From: Pseudomonas triticifolii
GTDB taxonomy: Bacteria > Pseudomonadota > Gammaproteobacteria > Pseudomonadales > Pseudomonadaceae
Direction of reading: 5' to 3'
DNA: 61,899 bases
Assembly (NCBI RefSeq): GCF_014358015.1
Contig: NZ_JACONV010000025.1
Coordinates: forward strand, 1-61,899
Shown in pieces: positions 17,629 through 26,234 of this stretch. The notes beneath the pieces are model-generated. The model made no database searches. It was not told the DNA's origin and saw only the letters and a list, made by a program, of their open reading frames with translations. Positions within the stretch are counted from its first letter, which is position 1, and each line of letters starts with the position of its first letter. Position numbers and translations under genes: made by a program.

Positions 17629-20600
17629 ATGGCCACCACCACTTTGGGCGTCAAGCTGGACGACCCGACCCGCGAGCGATTGAAAGCAGCCGCCCACTCC
17701 ATCGACCGGACCCCGCACTGGTTGATCAAGCAGGCGATCTTCAATTACCTGGAAAAGCTGGAAAGTGGTGCAACCCTGTCTGAACTCAACGGATCGGCGA
17801 TCAAGGACAGTGATGACCGCGGCGAACTGACAGACGACGCCGGTCTGCAATGTTTCCTGGATTTTGCCGAAAGCATCCAGCCGCAATCGGTTCTGCGCGC
17901 AGCCATCACCTCCGCTTATCGTCGCCCCGAGCCTGAAGTCGTGCCGATGCTGCTTGAGCAGGCGCGTCTGCCCGTACCCATGGCCGAAGCCGCCAACAAG
18001 CTCGCTGCGTCCATCGCTGAAAAGCTGCGTAATCAGAAGAGTGCCGGCGGGCGTGCCGGTATCGTTCAAGGCCTGCTGCAGGAATTCTCACTGTCGTCGC
18101 AGGAAGGCGTCGCCCTGATGTGCCTGGCCGAAGCGCTGCTGCGTATTCCCGACAAGGGCACGCGCGATGCACTGATTCGCGACAAGATCAGCAACGGTAA
18201 CTGGCAGCCACACTTGGGCAACAGCCCATCGCTGTTCGTCAACGCCGCGACCTGGGGCCTGTTGCTGACCGGCAAGCTGGTTGCTACGCACAACGAATCC
18301 GGCCTGACCTCATCGCTGAGCCGCATCATCGGCAAGAGCGGCGAGCCCATGATCCGTAAGGGCGTGGACATGGCCATGCGCCTGATGGGCGAGCAGTTCG
18401 TCACCGGTGAAACCATCGGTGAAGCGCTGGCCAACGCCAGTCGCTTCGAAGCCAAGGGCTTCCGTTATTCCTACGACATGCTGGGTGAAGCCGCGCTCAC
18501 CGAGCACGACGCGCAGAAATACCTGGCGTCCTACGAACAGGCCATCCACTCCATCGGCAAGGCCTCTCACGGTCGCGGCATATATGAAGGGCCGGGCATC
18601 TCCATCAAGCTGTCGGCACTGCACCCGCGCTACAGCCGCGCCCAGTATGAGCGCGTGATGGAAGAGCTGTATCCGCGCCTGCTGTCGCTGACGCTGCTGG
18701 CCAAGCAATACGATATCGGCCTGAACATCGACGCCGAAGAAGCCGACCGCCTGGAGCTGTCGCTGGACCTGCTTGAGCGCCTGTGCTTCGAGCCACAACT
18801 GACCGGCTGGAACGGTATCGGTTTCGTGATTCAGGCCTACCAGAAGCGCTGCCCGTACGTGATCGATTATGTGATCGACCTGGCCCGTCGCAGCCGTCAT
18901 CGCCTGATGATCCGTCTGGTAAAAGGCGCGTACTGGGACAGCGAGATCAAGCGCGCTCAGGTCGAAGGCCTGGAAGGCTATCCGGTTTACACCCGCAAGG
19001 TGTACACCGACGTTTCCTACATCGCCTGCGCTCGCAAACTGCTCGCCGCACCGGAAGTCATCTACCCGCAGTTCGCCACGCACAACGCGCATACCCTCGC
19101 AGCCATCTACCAGATCGCCGGGCAAAACTACTACCCCGGCCAGTACGAGTTCCAGTGCCTGCACGGCATGGGCGAACCGTTGTACGAGCAAGTGGTGGGC
19201 AAGGTGGCCGATGGCAAGCTGAACCGTCCATGCCGCGTGTACGCACCGGTCGGCACCCATGAAACGCTGCTGGCCTATCTGGTACGTCGCCTGCTGGAGA
19301 ACGGTGCCAACACCTCGTTCGTCAACCGTATCGCCGACCACACCATTTCCATTCAGGAGCTGGTGGCCGACCCGGTTAACCAGATCGAACGTATGGCCAC
19401 TCAGGAAGGCGGTTTCGGCCTGCCGCACCCGCGCATTCCGTTGCCACGCGACCTGTACGGCAGCGAACGCGCCAACTCCAGCGGCATCGACATGGCCAAC
19501 GAACACCGCCTGGCGTCGCTGTCGTCGGCGTTGCTGGCCACCGCGCACAACGACTGGAAAGCCGCACCCATGCTTGGCTGCCCCGCCAGCGAAGGCGTAG
19601 CGAATGCTGCGCTGAACCCGTCCGACCTGCGTGACGTCGTCGGCCATGTGCAGGAAGCCACGGTGCAGGACGTCGACAACGCCATTCAATGCGCGCTCAG
19701 CGCCGGTCCAATCTGGCAGGCCACACCGCCAGCCGAACGTGCCGCCATTCTGGAGCGTGCCGCAGACTTGATGGAAGGCGAGATCCAGCCACTGATGGGC
19801 CTGCTGGTCCGCGAAGCCGGCAAGACCTTTGCCAACGCCATTGCCGAAGTGCGTGAAGCGGTGGACTTCCTGCGTTATTACGCAGTCCAGGCGCGCAACG
19901 ATTTCTCCAACGATGCGCACCGTCCGCTGGGTCCTGTGGTCTGCATCAGCCCATGGAACTTCCCGCTGGCGATCTTCAGTGGCCAGGTGGCCGCTGCACT
20001 CGCCGCCGGCAACCCGGTGCTGGCCAAGCCTGCCGAGCAGACGCCGCTGATCGCCGCCCAGGCCGTACGCCTGCTGCTGGAAGCCGGTATCCCCGAAGGC
20101 GTGGTGCAATTGCTGCCAGGTCGCGGTGAAACCGTGGGCGCAGGGTTGGTCGGTGATGAGCGCGTCAAAGGCGTGATGTTCACCGGTTCCACCGAAGTCG
20201 CTCGCCTGCTGCAACGCAACGTGGCCGGTCGTCTGGACTCGCAGGGCCGTCCGGTTCCGCTGATCGCCGAAACCGGTGGCCAGAACGCCATGATCGTCGA
20301 CTCCTCGGCACTGACCGAACAAGTGGTGATCGACGTCGTTTCCTCGGCCTTCGACAGCGCCGGTCAACGCTGCTCGGCACTGCGCGTGCTGTGCCTGCAG
20401 GAAGACTCTGCTGACCGTGTCATTGAAATGCTCAAGGGTGCCATGGCGGAAAACCGTCTGGGCAACCCGGAGCGCTTGTCTGTGGACATCGGCCCGGTGA
20501 TCGACGCCGAAGCCAAGTCAGGCATTGAAAAACACATTCAGGCCATGCGCGACAAAGGCCGCAGCGTGTATCAGGTCGCCATCGCCGACAGCGCCGAACT

Positions 20601-21582
20601 CAAGCGCGGCACCTACGTGATGCCGACCCTGATCGAGCTGGAAAGCTTCGATGAACTGCAACGCGAAATCTTCGGCCCCGTGCTGCACGTAGTGCGTTAC
20701 AAGCGCAAGGAACTGGACCAGTTGATCGCGCAGATCAACGCCTCCGGTTACGGCCTGACCCTGGGCGTGCACACGCGCATCGACGAGACCATCGCCAAGG
20801 TGATCGACAACGTCAATGCCGGTAACGTCTACGTCAACCGCAACATCGTCGGTGCTGTGGTGGGTGTTCAGCCGTTTGGTGGTGAAGGCCTGTCAGGCAC
20901 GGGACCGAAAGCCGGTGGGCCGCTGTACCTGTATCGCCTGCTGTCGACGCGTCCACAGGACGCCATCGAGAAGTCGTTCGTGCGTGGCGATGCACTGTCC
21001 GCCCCGGATCTGCGTCTGCGCGAAGCCATGAGCAAGCCGTTGCAAGCGTTGAAAACCTGGGCCACCAGCCATCAGAACGCTGAGCTGACTGCGTTGTGCA
21101 GCCAATACGCCGAGCAATCGCAGAGCGGCATCACGCGTCAACTGGCGGGCCCGACCGGCGAGCGCAACAGCTACGCAATCCTGCCGCGCGAGCACGTGCT
21201 GTGTCTGGCCGATGACGAAACCGATCTGTTGACGCAACTGGCCGCTGTGCTGGCGGTCGGCAGCTCGGCCGTCTGGCCGGACACCGAGATCAGCAAACCG
21301 CTGCGCGCTCGCCTGCCGAAAGAGGTTCAGGCGCGCATCAAGCAGGTTGCCGACTGGACCAAGGACGAAGTGATCATCGACGCGGTCCTGCACCACGGTG
21401 ATTCGGACCAACTGCGCGCCATCTGCCAGCAGATCGCCCAACGCAGCGGCGCCATTGTCGGCGTCAACGGCCTGTCCCACGGCGAGACCAACATCCCGCT
21501 GGAACGTCTGGTGATCGAGCGCGCACTGAGCGTCAACACTGCAGCGGCGGGCGGTAATGCGAGTTTGATGACCATCGGCTAA
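17629..21582 (+). CDS. putA: Trifunctional PutA: proline dehydrogenase, P5C dehydrogenase and repressor
   Basis: 1317-residue protein, the full trifunctional length. Residues 1-45 form a ribbon-helix-helix DNA-binding domain (ATTTLGVKLDD, PHWLIKQAIFNYL). The FAD proline dehydrogenase barrel spans about 260-570 (RLVKGAYWDSEIK at about 428). The aldehyde dehydrogenase domain spans about 640-1115, with catalytic Glu at about 881 (AETGGQNAM) and Cys at about 915 (GQRCSALRV). A C-terminal conserved domain follows. It oxidises proline to glutamate at the membrane, and without proline represses putP and putA. ATG 17629. Confidence 0.97.
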   Translation: MATTTLGVKLDDPTRERLKAAAHSIDRTPHWLIKQAIFNYLEKLESGATLSELNGSAIKDSDDRGELTDDAGLQCFLDFAESIQPQSVLRAAITSAYRRPEPEVVPMLLEQARLPVPMAEAANKLAASIAEKLRNQKSAGGRAGIVQGLLQEFSLSSQEGVALMCLAEALLRIPDKGTRDALIRDKISNGNWQPHLGNSPSLFVNAATWGLLLTGKLVATHNESGLTSSLSRIIGKSGEPMIRKGVDMAMRLMGEQFVTGETIGEALANASRFEAKGFRYSYDMLGEAALTEHDAQKYLASYEQAIHSIGKASHGRGIYEGPGISIKLSALHPRYSRAQYERVMEELYPRLLSLTLLAKQYDIGLNIDAEEADRLELSLDLLERLCFEPQLTGWNGIGFVIQAYQKRCPYVIDYVIDLARRSRHRLMIRLVKGAYWDSEIKRAQVEGLEGYPVYTRKVYTDVSYIACARKLLAAPEVIYPQFATHNAHTLAAIYQIAGQNYYPGQYEFQCLHGMGEPLYEQVVGKVADGKLNRPCRVYAPVGTHETLLAYLVRRLLENGANTSFVNRIADHTISIQELVADPVNQIERMATQEGGFGLPHPRIPLPRDLYGSERANSSGIDMANEHRLASLSSALLATAHNDWKAAPMLGCPASEGVANAALNPSDLRDVVGHVQEATVQDVDNAIQCALSAGPIWQATPPAERAAILERAADLMEGEIQPLMGLLVREAGKTFANAIAEVREAVDFLRYYAVQARNDFSNDAHRPLGPVVCISPWNFPLAIFSGQVAAALAAGNPVLAKPAEQTPLIAAQAVRLLLEAGIPEGVVQLLPGRGETVGAGLVGDERVKGVMFTGSTEVARLLQRNVAGRLDSQGRPVPLIAETGGQNAMIVDSSALTEQVVIDVVSSAFDSAGQRCSALRVLCLQEDSADRVIEMLKGAMAENRLGNPERLSVDIGPVIDAEAKSGIEKHIQAMRDKGRSVYQVAIADSAELKRGTYVMPTLIELESFDELQREIFGPVLHVVRYKRKELDQLIAQINASGYGLTLGVHTRIDETIAKVIDNVNAGNVYVNRNIVGAVVGVQPFGGEGLSGTGPKAGGPLYLYRLLSTRPQDAIEKSFVRGDALSAPDLRLREAMSKPLQALKTWATSHQNAELTALCSQYAEQSQSGITRQLAGPTGERNSYAILPREHVLCLADDETDLLTQLAAVLAVGSSAVWPDTEISKPLRARLPKEVQARIKQVADWTKDEVIIDAVLHHGDSDQLRAICQQIAQRSGAIVGVNGLSHGETNIPLERLVIERALSVNTAAAGGNASLMTIG

Positions 21583-21618
21583 CCCTGTCCCTAGCCGTAT
21601 TCCCACACAGGACCGTGG

Positions 21619-21653
21619 GAGATACCGCAGCCTCGTAGGGGCTGCGGTCTCTC
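21619..21653 (+). terminator. Hairpin downstream of putA
   Basis: Stem GAGATACCGCAGCC / GGCTGCGGTCTCTC with one mismatch and a 7-nt loop, 37 bp after the putA stop. No long T-run follows, so termination is likely but not certain. Confidence 0.55.
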
Positions 21654-21670
21654 CAAGCAAACACGGAATT

Positions 21671-21689
21671 GTGGGAGGCGGCTTGCTGG
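21671..21689 (+). repeat. Solitary REP half
   Basis: GTGGGAGGCGGCTTGCTGG matches the left arm of the GGCTTGCCGGC-type REP, but no mirror arm follows. This is a lone or decayed REP. Confidence 0.6.
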
Positions 21690-21803
21690 TTGCAGCAAGA
21701 CGATACCCGTCACTCACTGCGCTTCATCACCCGCATCAATCTTGCTACCGCCCCCCCATTGAGCCGCCTAGACTGGAACGATCCCCAGTCAAGGTGCGTT
21801 GCC

Positions 21804-23606
21804 ATGTCCGAGTCGCTGCTCAGTTCCCGTAATCTGGCTTTCGAGCTGTATGAAGTGCTGGATGCCGAAGCCCTGACCCATCGTGAGCGCTTTGCCGAGC
21901 ACACGCGTGAAACGTTCGATGCGGCGATTGGCACGGCGCGCACCATCGCCGAAAAGTACTTTGCGCCGCACAACCGCAAGGCCGACGAGAACGAACCGCG
22001 TTACGAAAACGGCGCGGCGGTGCTGATCCCGGAGGTGAAGCCTGCGGTGGATGCGTTTCTGGAAGCCGGTTTCCTCAACGCCGCGCGGGACTTCGAGGCA
22101 GGCGGCATGCAGCTGCCGACGCTGCTGTCGCAAGCCTGCTTTGCCCACTTTCAGGCCGCCAACGCCAGCACCACCGCGTACCCGTTTCTGACCATGGGCG
22201 CGGCGAACCTGATCGAAAGTTTCGGCGATGACGAACAGAAGCAGCGCTTTCTGCAACCGATGATCGAAGGCCGTTTCTTCGGCACCATGGCGCTGACCGA
22301 ACCCCATGCTGGTTCATCGCTGTCCGATATTCGCACCCGCGCCGAACCGGCTGCGGATGGCACTTACCGGCTGCGCGGCAACAAGATTTTCATTTCCGGC
22401 GGTGATCACGGGTTGTCGGAAAACATCGTACACATGGTGCTGGCCAAGCTGCCCGATGCGCCGGGCGGCGTCAAAGGCATCTCGCTGTTCATCGTGCCCA
22501 AGTTTCTGGTCAACGACGACGGCAGTGTTGGCGAGCGTAACGACGTGGTACTGGCCGGGCTGTTTCACAAGATGGGCTGGAAAGGCACGACCTCGACCGC
22601 ACTCAACTTCGGCGACAATGGCGAATGCGTGGCCTATCTGGTCGGCAAGCCGCATCACGGCCTGAGCTATATGTTCCAGATGATGAACGAAGCGCGCATC
22701 GGCGTCGGCATGGGCGCGGTCATGCTCGGTTATGCCGGTTATCTGTACTCCCTCGATTATGCGCGTGAGCGGCCGCAAGGTCGGCTGCCGGACAACAAGA
22801 GCCCGGACAGCGCTCCCGTGCCGATCATCCAGCACACCGATGTGCGACGCATGCTGTTGACCCAGAAGGCTTACGTGGAAGGTGCCTTCGACCTGGGCCT
22901 TTACGCTGCCCGCCTGTTCGATGACGCGCAGACCGGAGAGACCGGGCAAGTGCGTCAGCAGGCCCACGAACTGCTGGACCTGCTGACGCCCATCGTCAAA
23001 TCCTGGCCGTCGGAATTCTGCCTCAAGGCCAACGAGCTGGCGATCCAGATTCTTGGCGGCCACGGTTATACCCGCGACTACCCGGTCGAGCAGTATTACC
23101 GGGACAACCGCCTGAACCCGATTCACGAAGGCACCCACGGCATTCAGTCGCTGGACCTGCTGGGTCGCAAGCTGGCGCAAAACGGCGGAGCGGGTCTGAA
23201 GCAACTGGTCAGGCTGATTGCCGATACCGCACAACGCGCCAGCGCCCACAGCCAGCTCGATCACCTGCGTCAGCCGCTGGAGCAATTGGTAACGGCCTTG
23301 CAGGGCGTGACCGTCGGCCTGCTGACCGATCTGGCACAGGGCAAGGTCAACGTCGCACTGGCCAACTCAGCGCTTTACCTCAAGGCATTCGGGCACACTG
23401 TGATCGGCTGGCGCTGGCTGGAACAAGCGATTCGCGCCGAAGAAGGGCTCAGCAAGGGCAACACGACAGACGCCGACTTCTACAAGGGCAAGCTGCAGGC
23501 GGCGCGGTACTTCCTGACCTGGGAAGTACCGGCCTGTCATCACGAACTGGCGATCCTGCAGGCCCGCGATGACGTGTGCCTTTCCATGCACAACGACTGG
23601 TTCTGA
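21804..23606 (+). CDS. Acyl-CoA dehydrogenase (FadE1/FadE2-like, ~600 aa type)
   Basis: 600-residue flavoenzyme of fatty-acid beta-oxidation. FGTMALTEPHAGSSLSDI (about 156-174) is the flavin and substrate signature. QILGGHGYTRDYPVEQYYRD (about 416-435) and IHEGTHGIQ (about 440-449, catalytic Glu) follow, then the extra C-terminal domain that distinguishes this 600-residue class (PA0506/PA0508 type) from ~380-residue enzymes. The start is ATG 21804, the first one giving the family N-terminus. Longer readings run through a REP half. It is convergent with the toxin gene, only 8 bp apart. Confidence 0.9.
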   Translation: MSESLLSSRNLAFELYEVLDAEALTHRERFAEHTRETFDAAIGTARTIAEKYFAPHNRKADENEPRYENGAAVLIPEVKPAVDAFLEAGFLNAARDFEAGGMQLPTLLSQACFAHFQAANASTTAYPFLTMGAANLIESFGDDEQKQRFLQPMIEGRFFGTMALTEPHAGSSLSDIRTRAEPAADGTYRLRGNKIFISGGDHGLSENIVHMVLAKLPDAPGGVKGISLFIVPKFLVNDDGSVGERNDVVLAGLFHKMGWKGTTSTALNFGDNGECVAYLVGKPHHGLSYMFQMMNEARIGVGMGAVMLGYAGYLYSLDYARERPQGRLPDNKSPDSAPVPIIQHTDVRRMLLTQKAYVEGAFDLGLYAARLFDDAQTGETGQVRQQAHELLDLLTPIVKSWPSEFCLKANELAIQILGGHGYTRDYPVEQYYRDNRLNPIHEGTHGIQSLDLLGRKLAQNGGAGLKQLVRLIADTAQRASAHSQLDHLRQPLEQLVTALQGVTVGLLTDLAQGKVNVALANSALYLKAFGHTVIGWRWLEQAIRAEEGLSKGNTTDADFYKGKLQAARYFLTWEVPACHHELAILQARDDVCLSMHNDWF

Positions 23607-23614
23607 CTCACGGT

Positions 23615-26149
23615 TCAAGAACGAGGAGGAAATAACCCGTCCACCAGTGCCTTGGCGTCGTCACCCAGTCTGGCTGCATATTGCTCGCGACTGAAGGCCT
23701 CCCCGGTGCGCAGGTCATAGGCAGGCCCCGACACCTGTTCCACCGGCACCTGACGCAGTTGCACATTAATGAAGCGGTAATTGCTGCCGGCCAGCTCTTC
23801 GATGCGTCGAATCTCGAAGTAGTTGCCCGGCAGGAACACCGATTCGACTTCATTGGGGCTGTTGGAAAACGGGCTGATGGGCGTTGCCGTCAGGTATTCC
23901 TTGGCGGGCAGCTCGAACACCACTGACGTGTCATCGAATGTAATCTCGCCCTTGAACCCCGTAGACGACACGCCTCCCTGACTGCTGGCAAAGACGCGGG
24001 CGATGTAGGGATTTTCACTGAACGAGGTGACGTCGGTATTCACCAGCACATCGCCGACCTTGAGCCTGCCCTCCCGGAACACCTTGCCTGACGTGCCCCG
24101 TTCGCCGCTGCCTCCACGGTACAGGGCCACATCGTTGTTGTGCGCAACGTCGCCAAGGTCTTCGATCAGTTGCTCCACCGCCTCGATCTGATTGGCCTCC
24201 GTGCGCTCGCCTGTGCGCAAAAACACGTTGTAGGCATCATCGTCCTCGGTATATCGGGTTATCGCTCCGCCGAAGTACGCGTTATCCATGGTTTTGAACA
24301 CCCGATGCTTTTCGTTCCAGGCATCGATGACCACCTCTTCACCTTCGGAGTCCGAGATCACTTCCTCGTCTTCATCCAGTTCGTAAATGCCGAGCACCGA
24401 CTCCTGACGCTGGTTACCCAACGCTGACAGACGCTGTTCTTCGGCCAGGTTGAACTGCATGTGGGTGTCCCAGAACGACGATGAGGCAGGGACAAGATCT
24501 TGGGCAGATGAAGCACCCGAGGCGTCTTCCATCAGCGGTTTGCCGCCCTGTAATCCGGGCTTGCGGATCAACTCCCACTGATCAAGTTCATTCAGCCTTA
24601 CCGGACGTGCACCATTGAAAGCGAAGGGGTTCTCGGGGTCGACGATCGCCCAGGTCTTCAGGCTCTCCAGATACCTCACCCGGTAAGGCAGCTCACCCAG
24701 CGTGATCCAGGTCTGGCCATTGCCCAGAACATGAACACCTCGGGCATGGCCTTGCACCACAGCGGGTATGTCCTCCAGCACTTCATTACCTTCAAGGCCC
24801 GCCAGTGCAGCGGCTTCATCGTCTACTGCCGGGGCGACCTGAGCATCACGGCCGATGTCGGCCAGCAGGGGCAGGTTCAGAAACAGATAAACCGCATTCA
24901 TGACAGCGCCCCGAACCCCGGCCTTGCGCAATTGCGCAGTCCGCCCGTTGACGGCCTGATCAATGTTCAGGCCCACGCTTGCAATGCCCGCCCCGATGAG
25001 GCTCAACGCGACAGGCCAGGCCAGCGCGGCCGCACCGCCAGCAACCCGGATGAATGCGCCCAGGTAGCCGATCCACAGTTGTTTGCGAAGGCTGGCACTG
25101 CTGGTCAATTGCTCATGAACGTCCTCGTTCATTTCCTGGCGAGCGACATCGCGCAGATGCTCGAACACAGGCTGAGCGCTGGTGAGCGTCGAATGCCCCA
25201 GCAGGGTCTGTTCAGTGGACCAGGGCCGAGTACCTAGCGTCGAAAGGGTTGTGCTCAACGCCTGCTGCTGCGGCTTGCGCACAAAGTGCGACACCAGCGC
25301 ATCTCTGGTCGTGGCGTCGGCCAGCTGAGTCTGCAACCACTGATACAGCTCCTGCTCGTCGTCAAAACACTGGAACGCGGGTTCAGCAGCGGGCGAGTAA
25401 AGTATCTGCCGTCCATTGGCGTCGCTGATTCGCAGCATGTCCCTGGAAACATGGCCTGCACATTCGAGTACCTGCATGGCAATGCCCCCCGCGAAAGGCG
25501 GGTTCTGCTGCAACATCGCCCACGTGACCTGCGGATCGTTCAGGCCGGTAAGCGCAGTGAGTACGGTGTCAAAGTCATCTACCCGCAACTGCTTTCTGCT
25601 CAGGGCCAGCCCCGCCGAAGACAGCAGGTTCAGCTTCGCCAACGTGCAGAAGTCCTGATCATGAACGCGCCAGAACGTGTCGACTTTCTGCCTGCAGTCA
25701 GCCGCGAAATCCAGTTTCCAGAAGTCCTGCAGCACATCGCTGGGCAACATCGGCACTTCGTTGCGTTCGTTATAGAAACGCTCGCCGGGACCTGCGAGGT
25801 AGAAGCCGCTGTCGGTATTGAGCTGGTCGACTGACACGTTGTCGCTGGCGTTGAAACGATGCATCACCAGTTCAATGAGGGTCATCGATTCGGAAGGCGG
25901 CCCGACATGCTCCCATCCGGTGAACGTCAGACCGCTGCTGTCTGCACGTTCGAAGCGGTGCCAGTAAACGTCGCCCGGGTCGAGTGATTTGCCCGTATGT
26001 TTGAGAAGAATCCCGCGGGCGGCCTGAAAGGCCAACACGTAAAGATCCGGGTAGGCATTCATCAGCGTCGCCGCGCGGGCCTGAAGCTGTTTGTCCGCCC
26101 ACGTGTCAGTGGCTGGCGCAGGCAGCGCCTGATGAGTTGTTTCGTGCAT
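23615..26149 (-). CDS. Large dermonecrotic-toxin-domain protein with C-terminal ADP-ribosyltransferase-like domain (copy 1)
   Basis: 844 residues. The N-terminal half (YPDLYVLAFQAARGILLKHT, then DPGDVYWHRF) resembles the dermonecrotic-toxin-like domain of many Pseudomonas toxins. A hydrophobic segment lies at about 375-450. Next comes a G-rich domain (VLGNGQTWITLGELPYRVRYL) and an acidic stretch (DEDEEVISDSEGEE). The C-terminus carries an R-S-E ADP-ribosyltransferase signature: YRGGSG (about 676), TSFSENP (about 708) and EVES (about 766). Transfer of ADP-ribose to a host or rival target is inferred. No signal peptide and no adjacent immunity gene were seen. ATG 26149 has AGGA and AAGGA upstream. 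It is a paralogue of the next gene. Confidence 0.75.
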   Translation of the reverse strand: MHETTHQALPAPATDTWADKQLQARAATLMNAYPDLYVLAFQAARGILLKHTGKSLDPGDVYWHRFERADSSGLTFTGWEHVGPPSESMTLIELVMHRFNASDNVSVDQLNTDSGFYLAGPGERFYNERNEVPMLPSDVLQDFWKLDFAADCRQKVDTFWRVHDQDFCTLAKLNLLSSAGLALSRKQLRVDDFDTVLTALTGLNDPQVTWAMLQQNPPFAGGIAMQVLECAGHVSRDMLRISDANGRQILYSPAAEPAFQCFDDEQELYQWLQTQLADATTRDALVSHFVRKPQQQALSTTLSTLGTRPWSTEQTLLGHSTLTSAQPVFEHLRDVARQEMNEDVHEQLTSSASLRKQLWIGYLGAFIRVAGGAAALAWPVALSLIGAGIASVGLNIDQAVNGRTAQLRKAGVRGAVMNAVYLFLNLPLLADIGRDAQVAPAVDDEAAALAGLEGNEVLEDIPAVVQGHARGVHVLGNGQTWITLGELPYRVRYLESLKTWAIVDPENPFAFNGARPVRLNELDQWELIRKPGLQGGKPLMEDASGASSAQDLVPASSSFWDTHMQFNLAEEQRLSALGNQRQESVLGIYELDEDEEVISDSEGEEVVIDAWNEKHRVFKTMDNAYFGGAITRYTEDDDAYNVFLRTGERTEANQIEAVEQLIEDLGDVAHNNDVALYRGGSGERGTSGKVFREGRLKVGDVLVNTDVTSFSENPYIARVFASSQGGVSSTGFKGEITFDDTSVVFELPAKEYLTATPISPFSNSPNEVESVFLPGNYFEIRRIEELAGSNYRFINVQLRQVPVEQVSGPAYDLRTGEAFSREQYAARLGDDAKALVDGLFPPRS

Positions 26150-26234
26150 GACTTCCTGTCCTTGCAATGGATGAAAGCCATGCACATTAAGCAGTCGGCA
26201 GGCACAGACTGCGGTAACTATCTAAGTCGCCCAC

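Noticed and set aside
18310..20367. 685-codon open frame on the minus strand inside putA
   Set aside because: High-GC antisense shadow of a well-identified gene; no recognised domain and no ribosome site.
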